From: Cladopsammia gracilis
Taxonomy: Eukaryota; Cnidaria; Anthozoa; Scleractinia; Dendrophylliidae
NCBI GenBank assembly: GCA_022457155.1
Contig: JAJGOT010000323.1
Location: 444,001-508,000 of the forward strand
Reading direction: 5' to 3'
Length of the DNA: 64,000 nucleotides
Positions 1-9,753 of the stretch are shown here, one piece after another; within the stretch, counting starts at the first letter, position 1, and every line of letters starts with the position of its first letter. Both the position numbers and the translations under genes were made by a program. The notes under the pieces are model-generated. The model saw only the letters and a list, made by a program, of their open reading frames with translations, did not search any database and was not told where the DNA came from.

Positions 1-1675
1 AAAAGAAACATAAAGAAGGTGGGGGGGGGGGGGGGGAATGAACATACCGAAAAGGTGAAGAAAATAAAAATAAAACCACGGATACTATGGCCACCAGAAA
101 AGGAGAAATAACAGCTTGCCCCAGATAAACTGGGAGTAGTTTTACTACTCATGGCAAACTTCATTAAACCTAAACTGGTAAACTGGTAAGAGAGAGAGGA
201 ACAACAAAAAAAGGAAAATCGGTAATCATAGATATAATGATGGTATGGATGGAGTTTAACTGACAGGTAAGAACTGGCCGCAAATTTAATTCTTTTAGAT
301 GAGAAATACACCAAATGCAAATATGGCCGTCCAACAATTTTTTGTTTGGACAGGTTCTCAAGAAAAAAAAGCAATTGAATGATGATAAAGATCAGGTCAG
401 AATAAGTCATTGTGTGCATTTTCAAGGCCATATTCTTATTTCAGGAGAACTTATAGGCAATCAAATTTTGGGAAAAACATGAAAGCGAGGCTAGTTAGGA
501 TAGAATGTCTTTTCTTATACAAATGCTTTAAATTTCAGTGAGCCATAACTTTGCAACCGTTAAATTAAAAACACTCAAACTTTGCAAGATGATCCACTTA
601 GCAGCACTTGTTTAAGTAATTTCTCTGAAAACTTTGCCAAACAAAAAATTGCGTATGAAAAAAAATATAGCTGAGATCTTGGGACTGATAAAGAGGGCAA
701 ATATTCGACTGACTAGGGAGGGGGCGGGATGAGGCTCCCCACCCCCACATCACCTGATATTTTGTCGTTTTGCCTAGATTCCACTGAGAGATTCCAGCTC
801 TCCCATCCAGGTGAGTGTAGTGAGAATAACACAATAGAATGGTTTCAATTGAGTGTCGTAAAACCAAAACTAAAGTAATCACTCTGACCAATCACAGCAG
901 TCGTAAACAATCCAATGAACCAATCAGGGCTCGAAGCAAATACATGTAGCCGGCGCCAAGCGCAGGAAAACACGCGCAGGAATGTCACGATATTTGGTGC
1001 TGTTTTTACTTCTGATTGGTTGAAGCGGTCAATGATTTCACACTGACACGGTTCAATATATTTTTTTAATTAAACGTAAGGATTTTTGACGAACGCGAAA
1101 AAAAGACGTTACTTTCATAATATCCAGACCGAAGAAGAAAGAAAAAACCACGCGATTATCGTGCAACACCTACTTAGATAAAAACGTGTGTCTCGGTTGA
1201 AAAATCATTTTTAGATCGATTTTAATGTTGTATTATAAAAGACTCGTTTTAGGTCATTTTAGATTTACGGTAGGTCGTTTTAGACTATTTCAGGTCATTT
1301 TAGATTCACGGTAGGTCATTTTAGATCATTTTAGGTCATTTTAGATCATTTTAGATCATTTTAGGTCATTCCTCGTTTTAGTAACTACGCGCGTAAAAAT
1401 TGTATGTGTTAATTCCTTTACATCTTTAATCAAAACCAATTATTATAGTTGTTATTAAAGACCAAAGATAAGATGATAGATCATGCACTCTTCATTGGTT
1501 TGTGGTTATTATTATTGCATATTGTTGTCTTTTCTTATTAACAAAATAATTAATAACGATAAATAACATTGTAAAATTCGTTAATAATTCATAACAGTTA
1601 TGACCAAAAAGTAATACAAATGTTACAAATAACAACAAAACTAATAAAAATTAAATAACAGAATTTCGTTTAAAA
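1..1675 (+). repeat. Satellite beta unit, partial (right part only)
   Basis: The window opens inside a beta unit, a few bases before its poly-G tract (about 21-36). It contains the beta insert from there to the transposon right end at 1389, then the AT-rich tail up to the next unit. It aligns by eye with the complete betas, for example 6834-9753. The left part of this unit lies outside the window, so the array continues leftwards for an unknown distance. Confidence 0.9.
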
Positions 1676-1727
1676 ATGTGCAAATCTAAAATTAACATCA
1701 ATAGAAAAAAAAAGCAAAACCCCCTAC

Positions 1728-1838
1728 AGGACTAGCCTGCGAGCAAGCTGTGCTGGGTTAAAGGGGATTAGGGAGGCCCCTCTCAATCCCTCCCTAATTC
1801 CCCTTTAACCCAGCACAGCTTGCTCGCAGGCTAGTCCT
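1728..1838. repeat. Hairpin 1: near-perfect inverted repeat, present in every unit
   Basis: Two arms of about 47 bp read AGGACTAGCCTGCGAGCAAG... and its complement ...CTTGCTCGCAGGCTAGTCCT, separated by a loop of about 15 bases (GGCCCCTCTCA...). Equivalent hairpins are at 2847-2956, 3965-4074, 6874-6982, 9804-9909, 12734-12843, 15679-15788, 16803-16912, 17929-18038, 20838-20947, 23774-23884, 26722-26828, 27845-27954, 28969-29078, 31878-31987, 34819-34928, 37764-37873, 40701-40813, 41839-41948, 42966-43075, 45874-45983, 48819-48928, 51761-51870, 54711-54820 and 55839-55948. The tip AGCCTGCGAGCAAGC resembles the terminal tip AGCCTGCGTAGCAAGC of the transposon at 59798, so an old MITE origin is possible. 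Confidence 0.93.
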
Positions 1839-1847
1839 AGCTAGGCT

Positions 1848-1930
1848 AGCTATCCTATCTATCCTGCCCCCCCTATCCTATCTATCCTGCCTCCCCCCCT
1901 ATCCTATCTATCCTGCCCCCCTACCTACCC
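1848..1930 (+). repeat. C-rich minisatellite, about 22-bp period, three copies
   Basis: The motif TATCCTATCTATCCTGCC followed by a run of four to nine C is repeated three times. The C-run length differs between satellite units, so this is the most length-variable part of the unit. The opposite strand has several G runs within about 70 bases and might form a G-quadruplex (inference). Confidence 0.85.
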
Positions 1931-1959
1931 CTACATCTCAAGTATATGTTCACGTTTGG

Positions 1960-1969
1960 TATATATAAG
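1960..1969 (+). promoter_or_regulatory. Candidate TATA box, repeated in every unit
   Basis: TATATATAAG is flanked by GGTA upstream and followed about 30 bases later by CACTGGCGCCATTGTGG. The site is conserved in each unit. It matches the TATA consensus, but in AT-rich DNA this is weak evidence and no gene lies downstream. Confidence 0.25.
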
Positions 1970-2316
1970 ACTTAGAAGAAACACTGGCGCCATTGTGGTA
2001 CAGCCTTCATTTACAAAACATTCAAATAATGACTAATGACTAAATGAAATACGCAGATGAATAAATGGAATACGCAATGAATAATGACTGAATGAAAGGA
2101 GTAACATTTTCTCGGACATTTTCTTATCATGTTTAAAATGTATCATAAAACGTTCTTACGCATGCGCATGAGTATAGGATGCTTGGAGCCTCTTGTTGTT
2201 ATGTATATCGCAGCCTGAATCAGTCAAACATTCCATCGTGTTTCATGTGAAGCAGAACAACTTCGAACATGTCAAGTGTCAAAGCTGGAGCTCTTATAGA
2301 AACGTAGAAAATCGCC

Positions 2317-2430
2317 TATGAATATGGAAACAATAGAGATTTGTCAATGAGCAAAAATAAGACCATTTTTCAAAAATCGAAAAGGTCACTTTTAAGCTCA
2401 TTAACCGATTTCTATTGTTTAAATATTCAT
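2317..2430. repeat. Hairpin 2: long imperfect inverted repeat
   Basis: The left arm (TATGAATATGGAAACAATAG...AATGAGC...GACC) pairs with the right arm (GGTC...GCTCATT...CTATTGTTTAAATATTCATG). This gives a stem of about 48 bp with bulges and mismatches and a short A/T-rich loop. A copy occurs in each alpha, beta and gamma unit, and twice in gamma and in the terminal unit. Unlike hairpin 1 it is clearly imperfect. Confidence 0.8.
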
Positions 2431-2529
2431 GGGTTAATATCTCTGTGAAAAAGGGGATTTGCAGGCAATTCTAAGTGAGTTGGAAAGAATACGCATGCGT
2501 GCGATTTGTCGCGTAAAAATCGTATGTGT

Positions 2530-2794
2530 TAAGCCTTTACAGCTTTAATCAAAACCAATTATTATAGTTGTTATTAAAGACCAAAGATAAGATGATAGAT
2601 CATGCACTCTTCATTGGTTTGTGGTTATTATTATTGTATTGTTGTCTTTTCTTATTAACAAAATAATTAATAACGATAAATAACATTGTAAAATTCGTTA
2701 ATAATTCATAACAGTTATGACCAAAAAAGTAATACAAATGTTACAAATAACAACAAAACTAATAAACAATTAAATAACAGAATTTCGTTTAAAA
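2530..2794. repeat. AT-rich tail module of the satellite
   Basis: This stretch of about 265 bp runs from the TTTACAGCTTTAATCAAAACC motif to the next ATGTGCAA landmark. It is built of A/T with TTATTAACAAAATAATTAAT and ATAACAACAAAAC motifs. It occurs once in alpha and twice in beta, before and after the insert. No gene was seen in it. Confidence 0.85.
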
Positions 2795-3912
2795 ATGTGC
2801 AAATCTAAAATTAACATCAATAGAAAAAAAAAGCAAAACCCCCTACAGGACTAGCCTGCGAGCAAGCTGTGCTGGGTTAAAGGGGATTAGGGAGGCCCCT
2901 CTCATTCCCTCCCTAATCCCCTTTAACCCAGCACAGCTTGCTCGCAGGCTAGTCCTAGCTAGGCTAGCTATCCTATCTATCCTGCCCCCCCTATCCTATC
3001 TATCCTGCCTCCCCCCCTATCCTATCTATCCTGCCCCCCCTACCTACCCCTACATCTCAAGTATATGTTCACGTTTGGTATATATAAGACTTAGAAGAAA
3101 CACTGGCGCCATTGTGGTACAGCCTTCATTTACAAAACATTCAATAATAATGACTAATGACTAAATGAAATACGCAGATGAATAAATGGAATACGCAATG
3201 AATAATGACTGAATGAAAGGAGTAACATTTTCTCGGACATTTTCTTATCATGTTTAAAATGTATCATAAAACGTTCTTACGCATGCGCATGAGTATAGGA
3301 TGCTTGGAGCCTCTTGTTGTTATGTATATCGCAGCCTGAATCAGTCAAACATTCCATCGTGTTTCATGTGAAGCAGAACAACTTCGAACATGTCAAGTGT
3401 CAAAGCTGGAGCTCTTATAGAAACGTAGAAAATCGCCTATGAATATGGAAACAATAGAGATTTGTCAATGAGCAAAAATAAGACCATTTTTCAAAAATCG
3501 AAAAGGTCACTTTTAAGCTCATTAACCGATTTCTATTGTTTAAATATTCATGGGTTAATATCTCTGTGAAAAAGGGGATTTGCAGGCAATTCTAAGTGAG
3601 TTGGAAAGAATACGCATGCGTGCGATTTGTCGCGTAAAAATCGTATGTGTTAAGCCTTTACAGCTTTAATCAAAACCAATTATTATAGTTGTTATTAAAG
3701 ACCAAAGATAAGATGATAGATCATGCACTCTTCATTGGTTTGTGGTTATTATTATTATTGTTGTCTTTTCTTATTAACAAAATAATTAATAACGATAAAT
3801 AACATTGTAAAATTCGTTAATAATTCATAACAGTTATGACCAAAAAGTAATACAAATGTTACAAATAACAACAAAACTAATAAACAATTAAATAACAGAA
3901 TTTCGTTTAAAA
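2795..3912 (+). repeat. Satellite alpha unit (1,118 bp)
   Basis: Nearly identical by eye to the preceding unit, with all modules present. Hairpin 1 is at 2847-2956. Confidence 0.93.
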
Positions 3913-5315
3913 ATGTGCAAATCTAAAATTAACATCAATAGAAAAAAAAAGCAAAACCCCCTACAGGACTAGCCTGCGAGCAAGCTGTGCTGGGTTAAAG
4001 GGGATTAGGGAGGCCCCTCTCATTCCCTCCCTAATCCCCTTTAACCCAGCACAGCTTGCTCGCAGGCTAGTCCTAGCTAGGCTAGCTATCCTATCTATCC
4101 TGCCCCTGCCCCCCATCCTATCTATCCTGCCTCCCCCCCTATCCTATCTATCCTGCCCCCCCTACCTACCCCTACATCTCAAGTATATGTTCACGTTTGG
4201 TATATATAAGACTTAGAAGAAACACTGGCGCCATTGTGGTACAGCCTTCATTTACAAAACATTCAATAATAATGACTAATGACTAAATGAAATACGCAGA
4301 TGAATAAATGGAATACGCAATGAATAATGACTGAATGAAAGGAGTAACATTTTCTCGGACATTTTCTTATCATGTTTAAAATGTATCATAAAACGTTCTT
4401 ACGCATGCGCATGAGTATAGGATGCTTGGAGCCTCTTGTTGTTATGTATATCGCAGCCTGAATCAGTCAAACATTCCATCGTGTTTCATGTGAAGCAGAA
4501 CAACTTCGAACATGTCAAGTGTCAAAGCTGGAGCTCTTATAGAAACGTAGAAAATCGCCTATGAATATGGAAACAATAGAGATTTGTCAATGAGCAAAAA
4601 TAAGACCATTTTTCAAAAATCGAAAAGGTCACTTTTAAGCTCATTAACCGATTTCTATTGTTTAAATATTCATGGGTTAATATCTCTGTGAAAAAGGGGA
4701 TTTGCAAGGCAATTCTAAGTGAGTTGGAAAGAATACGCATGCGTGCGATTTGTCGCGTAAAAATCGTATGTGTTAAGCCTTTACAGCTTTAATCAAAACC
4801 TGAATGACTAATGACTAAATGAAATACGCAGATGAATAAATGGAATACGCAATGAATAATGACTGAATGAAAGGAGTAACATTTTCTCGGACATTTTCTT
4901 ATCATGTTTAAAATGTATCATAAAACGTTCTTACGCATGCGCATGAGCATAGGATGCTTGAAGCCTCTTGTTGTTATGTATATCGCAGCCTGAATCAGTC
5001 AAACATTCCATCGTGTTTCATGTGAAGCAGAACAACTTCGAACATGTCAAGTGTCAAAGCTGGAGCTCTTATAGAAACGTAGAAAATCGCCTATGAATAT
5101 GGAAACAATAGAGATTTGTCAATGAGCAAAAATATGACCATTTTTCAAAAATCGAAAAGGTCACTTTTAAGCTCATTAACCGATTTCTATTGTTAAAATA
5201 TTCAAGGGTTAATATCTCTGTTAAAAAGGGATTTGGCAGGCAATTCTAAGTGAGTTGAAAAGAATACGCATGCGTGCGATTTTATTGTCGCGTAAAAACG
5301 TAGTTACTAAAACGA

Positions 5316-5497
5316 GGAATGACCTAAAATGATCTAAAATGATCTAAAATGACCTAAAATGACCTAAAATGATCTAAAATAACCTAAAATAATCTAAAAT
5401 GATCTAAATTGACCTAAAATGATCTAAAATGACGTAAAATGATCTAAAATGATCTAAAATGACCTAAAATGACTACCGTGAATCTAAAATGACCTAA
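5316..5497 (+). repeat. 10-bp tandem array (TGACCTAAAA / TGATCTAAAA), left subterminal
   Basis: About 18 tandem 10-bp units alternate TGACCT or TGATCT with AAAA. The array is repeated in inverse orientation near the right end (about 6464-6519). Equivalent left arrays are at about 19273-19454, 30315-30496 and 44311-44491. The period is close to one DNA helical turn and places an A tract in every turn, a known cause of intrinsic curvature. TGACCT(N4)TGACCT also equals a direct-repeat-4 nuclear receptor site. Confidence 0.9.
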
Positions 5498-5614
5498 GGC
5501 CGGTTCAAACGTCGAACTTCACATGTGCCGAACTAATGCAAATGAGCAAAATCTATTGTTCTTGCTCATTTGCATTAGGTTCGGCACATGTGAAGTTCGA
5601 CGTTTGAACCGGCC
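5498..5614. mobile_element. Palindromic MITE nested in the transposon (TAA duplication), copy 1
   Basis: This 117-bp foldback begins GGCCGGTTCAAACGTCGAAC (GGCCCGG in the other copies) and ends with its complement. Arms are about 50 bp and the loop about 15 bases. TAA flanks both sides (5495-5497, 5615-5617). A 3-bp TAA duplication with G/C-starting inverted termini suits PIF/Harbinger-type MITEs (established family knowledge). It sits inside the left 10-bp array, so it inserted after that array existed. Confidence 0.8.
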
Positions 5615-5784
5615 TAAAATGATGTAAAATGAGTAACGATGTAAGAAGAAGAAGACGAGAATAGCGCTTTGCACTATTACGTGACTCAGACAAAGTTTGC
5701 TGTGAGCTCGAAGGCTTGTATGAGCGTGATGTGTTCCAATTGAGAAAATCTCGAAACCGCAAATCTCGAAACGATTTGCACTGT

Positions 5785-6030
5785 GCACCAATCAAAAGCT
5801 TGTGCTGGGCAAACCTCTAAATTCCTAATTACCATTTTGCACAGCGCACCAATCAAAAGCCTGTTGCTGGGCAAATCTCTAAATTTATAATAATAACCAT
5901 TTTCACGTGTGTACTCCGCACCAATCAAAAGCGCGTTGCTGGGCAATCCTCTAAATTCCTAATTACCATTTTGCACAGTGCACCAATCAAAAGCCTGTTG
6001 CTGGCAAATCTCTAAATTTATAATTGGAAA
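5785..6030 (+). repeat. Four GCACCAATCAAAAGC subrepeats inside the gamma transposon
   Basis: GCACCAATCAAAAGC followed by TTGCTGGGCAAA...CTCTAAATT is repeated at 5785, 5846, 5918 and 5980, a spacing of 61-72 bp. Matching blocks are near 19746, 30786 and 44782. Each copy contains a CCAAT box in ACCAATCA context, the known NF-Y recognition core. Confidence 0.82.
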
Positions 6031-7946
6031 AGGAAATCCCCAATTAACCCCTCCCCCGGGGGTGGGGGCTTCATAGAGGCTTTACCACTACAAGCTCTGG
6101 GTTCACCGGGTTCTAAGCTTGTTCCACGTGCATGAAAATTTTAACTTTTCAAACACGATCTATTCGATGTGGGTGAAATCAAAGACTCCTAAGAGCCAAC
6201 CCGTGAATAAAAAAATGTCAGAAATGCTAACGCGTAACGCAATATTGCGGTAAACGTTTTCACACTGACACTGTTCAATATTTTTTTTTAAATTAAACCT
6301 AAGGATTTTTGACGAACGCGAAAAAGACGTTACTTTCATAAATCCAGACCGAAGAAGAAAGACAAAACCACGCGACAATCGTGCAACACCTACTTAGATA
6401 AAAAAGTGTGTCTCGGTTGAAAAATCATTTTTAGATCGATTTTAATGTTGTATTATAAAAGACTCGTTTTAGGTCATTTAGATTTTACGGTAGGTCGTTT
6501 TAGATTATTTTAGGTCATTCCTCGTTTTAGTAACTACGCGCGTAAAAATCGTATGTGTTAATTCCTTTACACCTTTAATCAAAACCAATTCTTATAGTTG
6601 TTATTAAAGACCAAAGATAAGATGATAGATCATGCACTCATTATTGGCTTCTGGTTATTATTGCATATTGTTGTCTTTTCTTATTAACAAAATAATTAAT
6701 AACGATAAATAACATTGTAAAATTCGTTAATAATTCATAACAGTTATGACCAAAAAAGTAATACAAATGTTACAAATAACAACAAAACTAATAAAGAATT
6801 AAATAACATAATTTCGTTTAAAAATGTGCAAATCTAAAATTAACATCAATAGAAAAAAAAGCAAAACCCCTACAGGACTAGCCTGCGAGCAAGCTGTGCT
6901 GGGTTAAAGGGGATTAGGGAGGCCCCTCTCATTCCTCCCTAATCCCCTTTAACCCAGCACAGCTTGCTCGCAGGCTAGTCCTAGCTAGGCTAGCTATCCT
7001 ATCTATCCTGCCCCCCTATCCTATCTATCCTGCCTCCCCCCTATCCTATCTATCCTGCCCCCCTACCTACCCCTACATCTCAAGTATATGTTCACGTTTG
7101 GTATATATAAGACTTAGAAGAAACACTGGCGCCATTGTGGTACAGCCTTCATTTACAAAACATTCAACAATAATGACTAATGACTAAATGAAATACGCAG
7201 ATGAATAAATGGAATACGCAATGAATAATGACTGAATGAAAGGAGTAACATTTTCTCGGACATTTTCTTATCATGTTTAAAATGTATCATAAAACGTTCT
7301 TACGCATGCGCATGAGTATAGGATGCTTGGAGCCTCTTGTTGTTATGTATATCGCAGCCTGAATCAGTCAAACATTTCCATCGTGTTTCATGTGAAGCAG
7401 AACAACTTCGAACATGTCAAGTGTCAAAGCTGGAGCTCTTATAGAAACGTAGAAAATCGCCTATGAATATGGAAACAATAGAGATTTGTCAATGAGCAAA
7501 AATAAGACCATTTTCCAAAAATCGAAAAGGTCACTTTTAAGCTCATTAACCGATTTCTATTGTTTAAATATTCAGGGTTAATATCTCTTTGAAAAAGGGG
7601 ATTTGCCAGGCAATTCTAAGTGAGTTGAAAAGAATACGCATGCGTGCGATTTGTCGCGTAAAAATCGTATGTGTTTATTCCTTTACAGCTTTAATCAAAA
7701 CCAATTATTATAGTTGTTATTTAAGACCAAAGATAAGATGATAGATCATGCACTCTTCATTGTTTGTGGTTATTATTGCATATTGTTGTCTTTTCTTATT
7801 AACAAAATAATTAATAACGATAAATAACATGTTTAAAATTCGTTAATAGTTCATAACAGTTATGACCAAAAAAGTATACAAATGTTACAAATAACAACAA
7901 AACTAATAAACAATTATAATACATAATTTCGTTTAAAAATGTGCAA

Positions 7947-9469
7947 GGAGCTGTCATTCCTCCATCAAGTGGCCATATATCCATGGTTACCCAGTTGGAA
8001 ACCCTGAGCGAAAACTTAAATATATGGTGCTGGATGAAAACTGCATTGAGAACTGGGAGAAAGCACCTTTCTTCTTGGCTTCTTCTACAAAAGAAACATA
8101 AAGAAGGTGGGGGGGGGGGGGGAATGAACATACCGAAAAGGTGAAGAAAATAAAAATAAAACCACGGATACTATGGCCACCAGAAAAGGAGAAATAACAG
8201 CTGCCCCAGATAAACTGTGGAGTAGTTTTACTCATGGCAAACTTCATTAAACCTAAACTGGTAAACTGGTAAGAGAGAGAGGAACAACAAAAAAAGGAAA
8301 ATCGGTAATCATAGATATAAATGATGGTATGGATGGAGTTTAACTGACAGGTAAGAACTGGCCGCAAATTTAATTCTTTTAGATGAGAAATACACCAAAT
8401 GCAAATATGGCCGTCCAACAATTTTTTGTTTGGACAGGTTCTCAAGAAAAAAAAGCAATTGAATGATGATAAAGATCAGGTCAGAATAAGTCATTGTGTG
8501 CATTTTCAAGGCCATATTCTTATTTCAGGAGAACTTATAGGCAATCAAATTTTGGGAAAAACATGAAAGCGAGGCTAGTTAGGATAGAATGTCTTTTCTT
8601 ATACAAATGCTTTAAATTTCAGTGAGCCATAACTTTGCAACCGTTAAATTAAAAACACTCAAACTTTGCAAGATGATCACTTAGCAGCACTTGTTTAAGT
8701 AATTTCTCTGAAAACTTTGCCAAACAAAAAAATTGCGTATGAAAAAAAAATAGCTGAGATCTTGGGACTGATAAAGAGGGCAAATATTCGACTGACTAGG
8801 GAGGGGGCGGGATGAGGCTCCCCACCCACATCACCTGATATTTTGTCGTTTTGCCTAGATTCCACTGAGAGATTCCAGCTCTCCCATCCAGGTGAGTGTA
8901 GTGAGAATAACACAATAGAATGGTTTCAATTGAGTGTCGTAAAACCAAAACTAAAGTAATCACTCTGACCAATCACAGCAGTCGTAAACAATCCAATGAA
9001 CCAATCAGGGCTCGAAGCAAATACATGTAGCCGGCGCCAAGCGCAGGAAAACACGCGCAGGAATGTCACGATATTGGTGCTGTTTTTACTTCTGATTGGT
9101 TGAAGCGGTCAATGATTTCACACTGACACGGTTCAATATATTTTTTTAATTAAACGTAAGGATTTTTGACGAACGCGAAAAAAAGACGTTACTTTCATAA
9201 TATCCAGACCGAAGAAGAAAGAAAAAACCACGCGATTATCGTGCAACACCTACTTAGATAAAAACGTGTGTCTCGGTTGAAAAATCATTTTTAGATCGAT
9301 TTTAATGTTGTATTATAAAAGACTCGTTTTAGGTCATTTTAGATTTACGGTAGGTCGTTTTAGACTATTTCAGGTCATTTTAGATTCACGGTAGGTCATT
9401 TTAGATCATTTTAGGTCATTTTAGATCATTTTAGATCATTTTAGGTCATTCCTCGTTTTAGTAACTACG
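7947..9469. mobile_element. Beta-specific insert: unique segment fused to a transposon right end
   Basis: The segment starts GGAGCTGTCATTCCTCC directly after GTGCAA. It holds a poly-G tract (about 8107-8121), splice-site-like signals and a CCAAT cluster. From about TTTCACACTGACACGG (9116) it continues as the right third of the gamma transposon, ending in the 10-bp arrays and ...GTAACTACG. No matching left terminus exists, so it looks like a transposon truncated or recombined on its left. Other copies: 10874-12397, 13810-15337, 21913-23437, 24857-26385, 32955-34483, 35899-37427, 38840-40365, 46952-48482, 49897-51422, 52842-54374; partial 1-1389. Confidence 0.75.
8969..9099. promoter_or_regulatory. 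CCAAT-box cluster in the beta insert
   Basis: CCAAT occurs at 8969, 8993 and 9001, and ATTGG (its complement) at 9073 and 9095. That is five boxes in about 130 bp, several in ACCAATCA or TGATTGG context, the NF-Y consensus. The cluster recurs in all beta inserts. Function is inferred only; no coding sequence follows. Confidence 0.35.
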
Positions 9470-9753
9470 CGCGTAAAAATTGTATGTGTTAATTCCTTTA
9501 CATCTTTAATCAAAACCAATTATTATAGTTGTTATTAAAGACCAAAGATAAGATGATAGATCATGCACTCTTCATTGGTTTGTGGTTATTATTGCATATT
9601 GTTGTCTTTTCTTATTAACAAAATAATTAATAATGATAAATAACATTGTAAAATTCGTTAATAATTCATAACAGTTATGACCAAAAAAGTAATACAAAGT
9701 TACAAATAACAACAAAACTAATAAAGAATTAAATAACATAATTTCGTTTAAAA

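Larger units (their letters stand above)
1676..2794 (+). repeat. Satellite alpha unit (reference copy, 1,119 bp)
   Basis: Unit boundaries are set at the recurring ATGTGCAAATCTAAAATT landmark. Modules in order: hairpin 1 (1728-1838), three copies of a roughly 22-bp TATCCTATCTATCCTGCCCCC minisatellite (about 1848-1930), TATATATAAG (1960-1969), a GAATGA/AATGACT-rich stretch (about 2025-2098), hairpin 2 (about 2317-2430), a CGCATGCGTGCG site followed by GTCGCGTAAAAATCG (about 2490-2523), and an AT-rich tail to 2794. No reading frame with recognisable protein similarity was seen. The same module order recurs in every later unit. Confidence 0.93.
5299..6538. mobile_element. Complete TIR transposon in gamma (MULE-like, non-autonomous), copy 1
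   Basis: The element begins CGTAGTTACTAAAACGAGGA and ends in the exact inverse, ...TCGTTTTAGTAACTACG. The direct repeat CGCGTAAAAA flanks it at 5289-5298 and 6539-6548. The related unit at the array edge has a single CGCGTAAAAA at 57156-57165 with no element, which is an empty site. Terminal regions consist of a 10-bp tandem motif (TGACCTAAAA/TGATCTAAAA) in opposite orientations at the two ends. A 10-bp target duplication fits Mutator-like elements (known 8-11 bp); superfamily assignment is inference. It has no transposase frame, so it would need a transposase from elsewhere. Confidence 0.82.
3913..6833 (+). repeat. Satellite gamma unit (2,921 bp)
   Basis: It starts as alpha, with hairpin 1 at 3965-4074. 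The AT-rich tail is cut short at TCAAAACC, and from 4801 the sequence jumps back to the AATGACTAATGACT part of alpha, giving a second, more diverged half-alpha (4801-5298). That half-alpha is interrupted by the transposon at 5299-6538. An AT-rich tail of the CACCTTTAATC type closes the unit. Confidence 0.92.
6834..9753 (+). repeat. Satellite beta unit (2,920 bp)
   Basis: The first part is alpha-like, with hairpin 1 at 6874-6982, and ends at GTGCAA. The beta insert (7947-9469) follows, then a second AT-rich tail. This copy has a few private indels, for example CCCTGAGCGAAAACTT near 8000. Confidence 0.92.

Noticed and set aside
1728..1838. Helitron 3' end (hairpin followed by CTAG).
   Set aside because: The stem is far longer than a Helitron end, no TC 5' end or A/T target pair was found, and units are strictly tandem.
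2795..3912. Calling the alpha unit itself a transposon.
   Set aside because: No target duplication or terminal repeats at unit borders; the head-to-tail arrangement is that of a satellite, although one ancestral transposon origin cannot be excluded.
5316..5497. CRISPR-like or telomere-like array.
   Set aside because: The 10-bp units have no spacers, the DNA is animal nuclear sequence, and the motif is not a telomere repeat. Position inside transposon ends explains it better.
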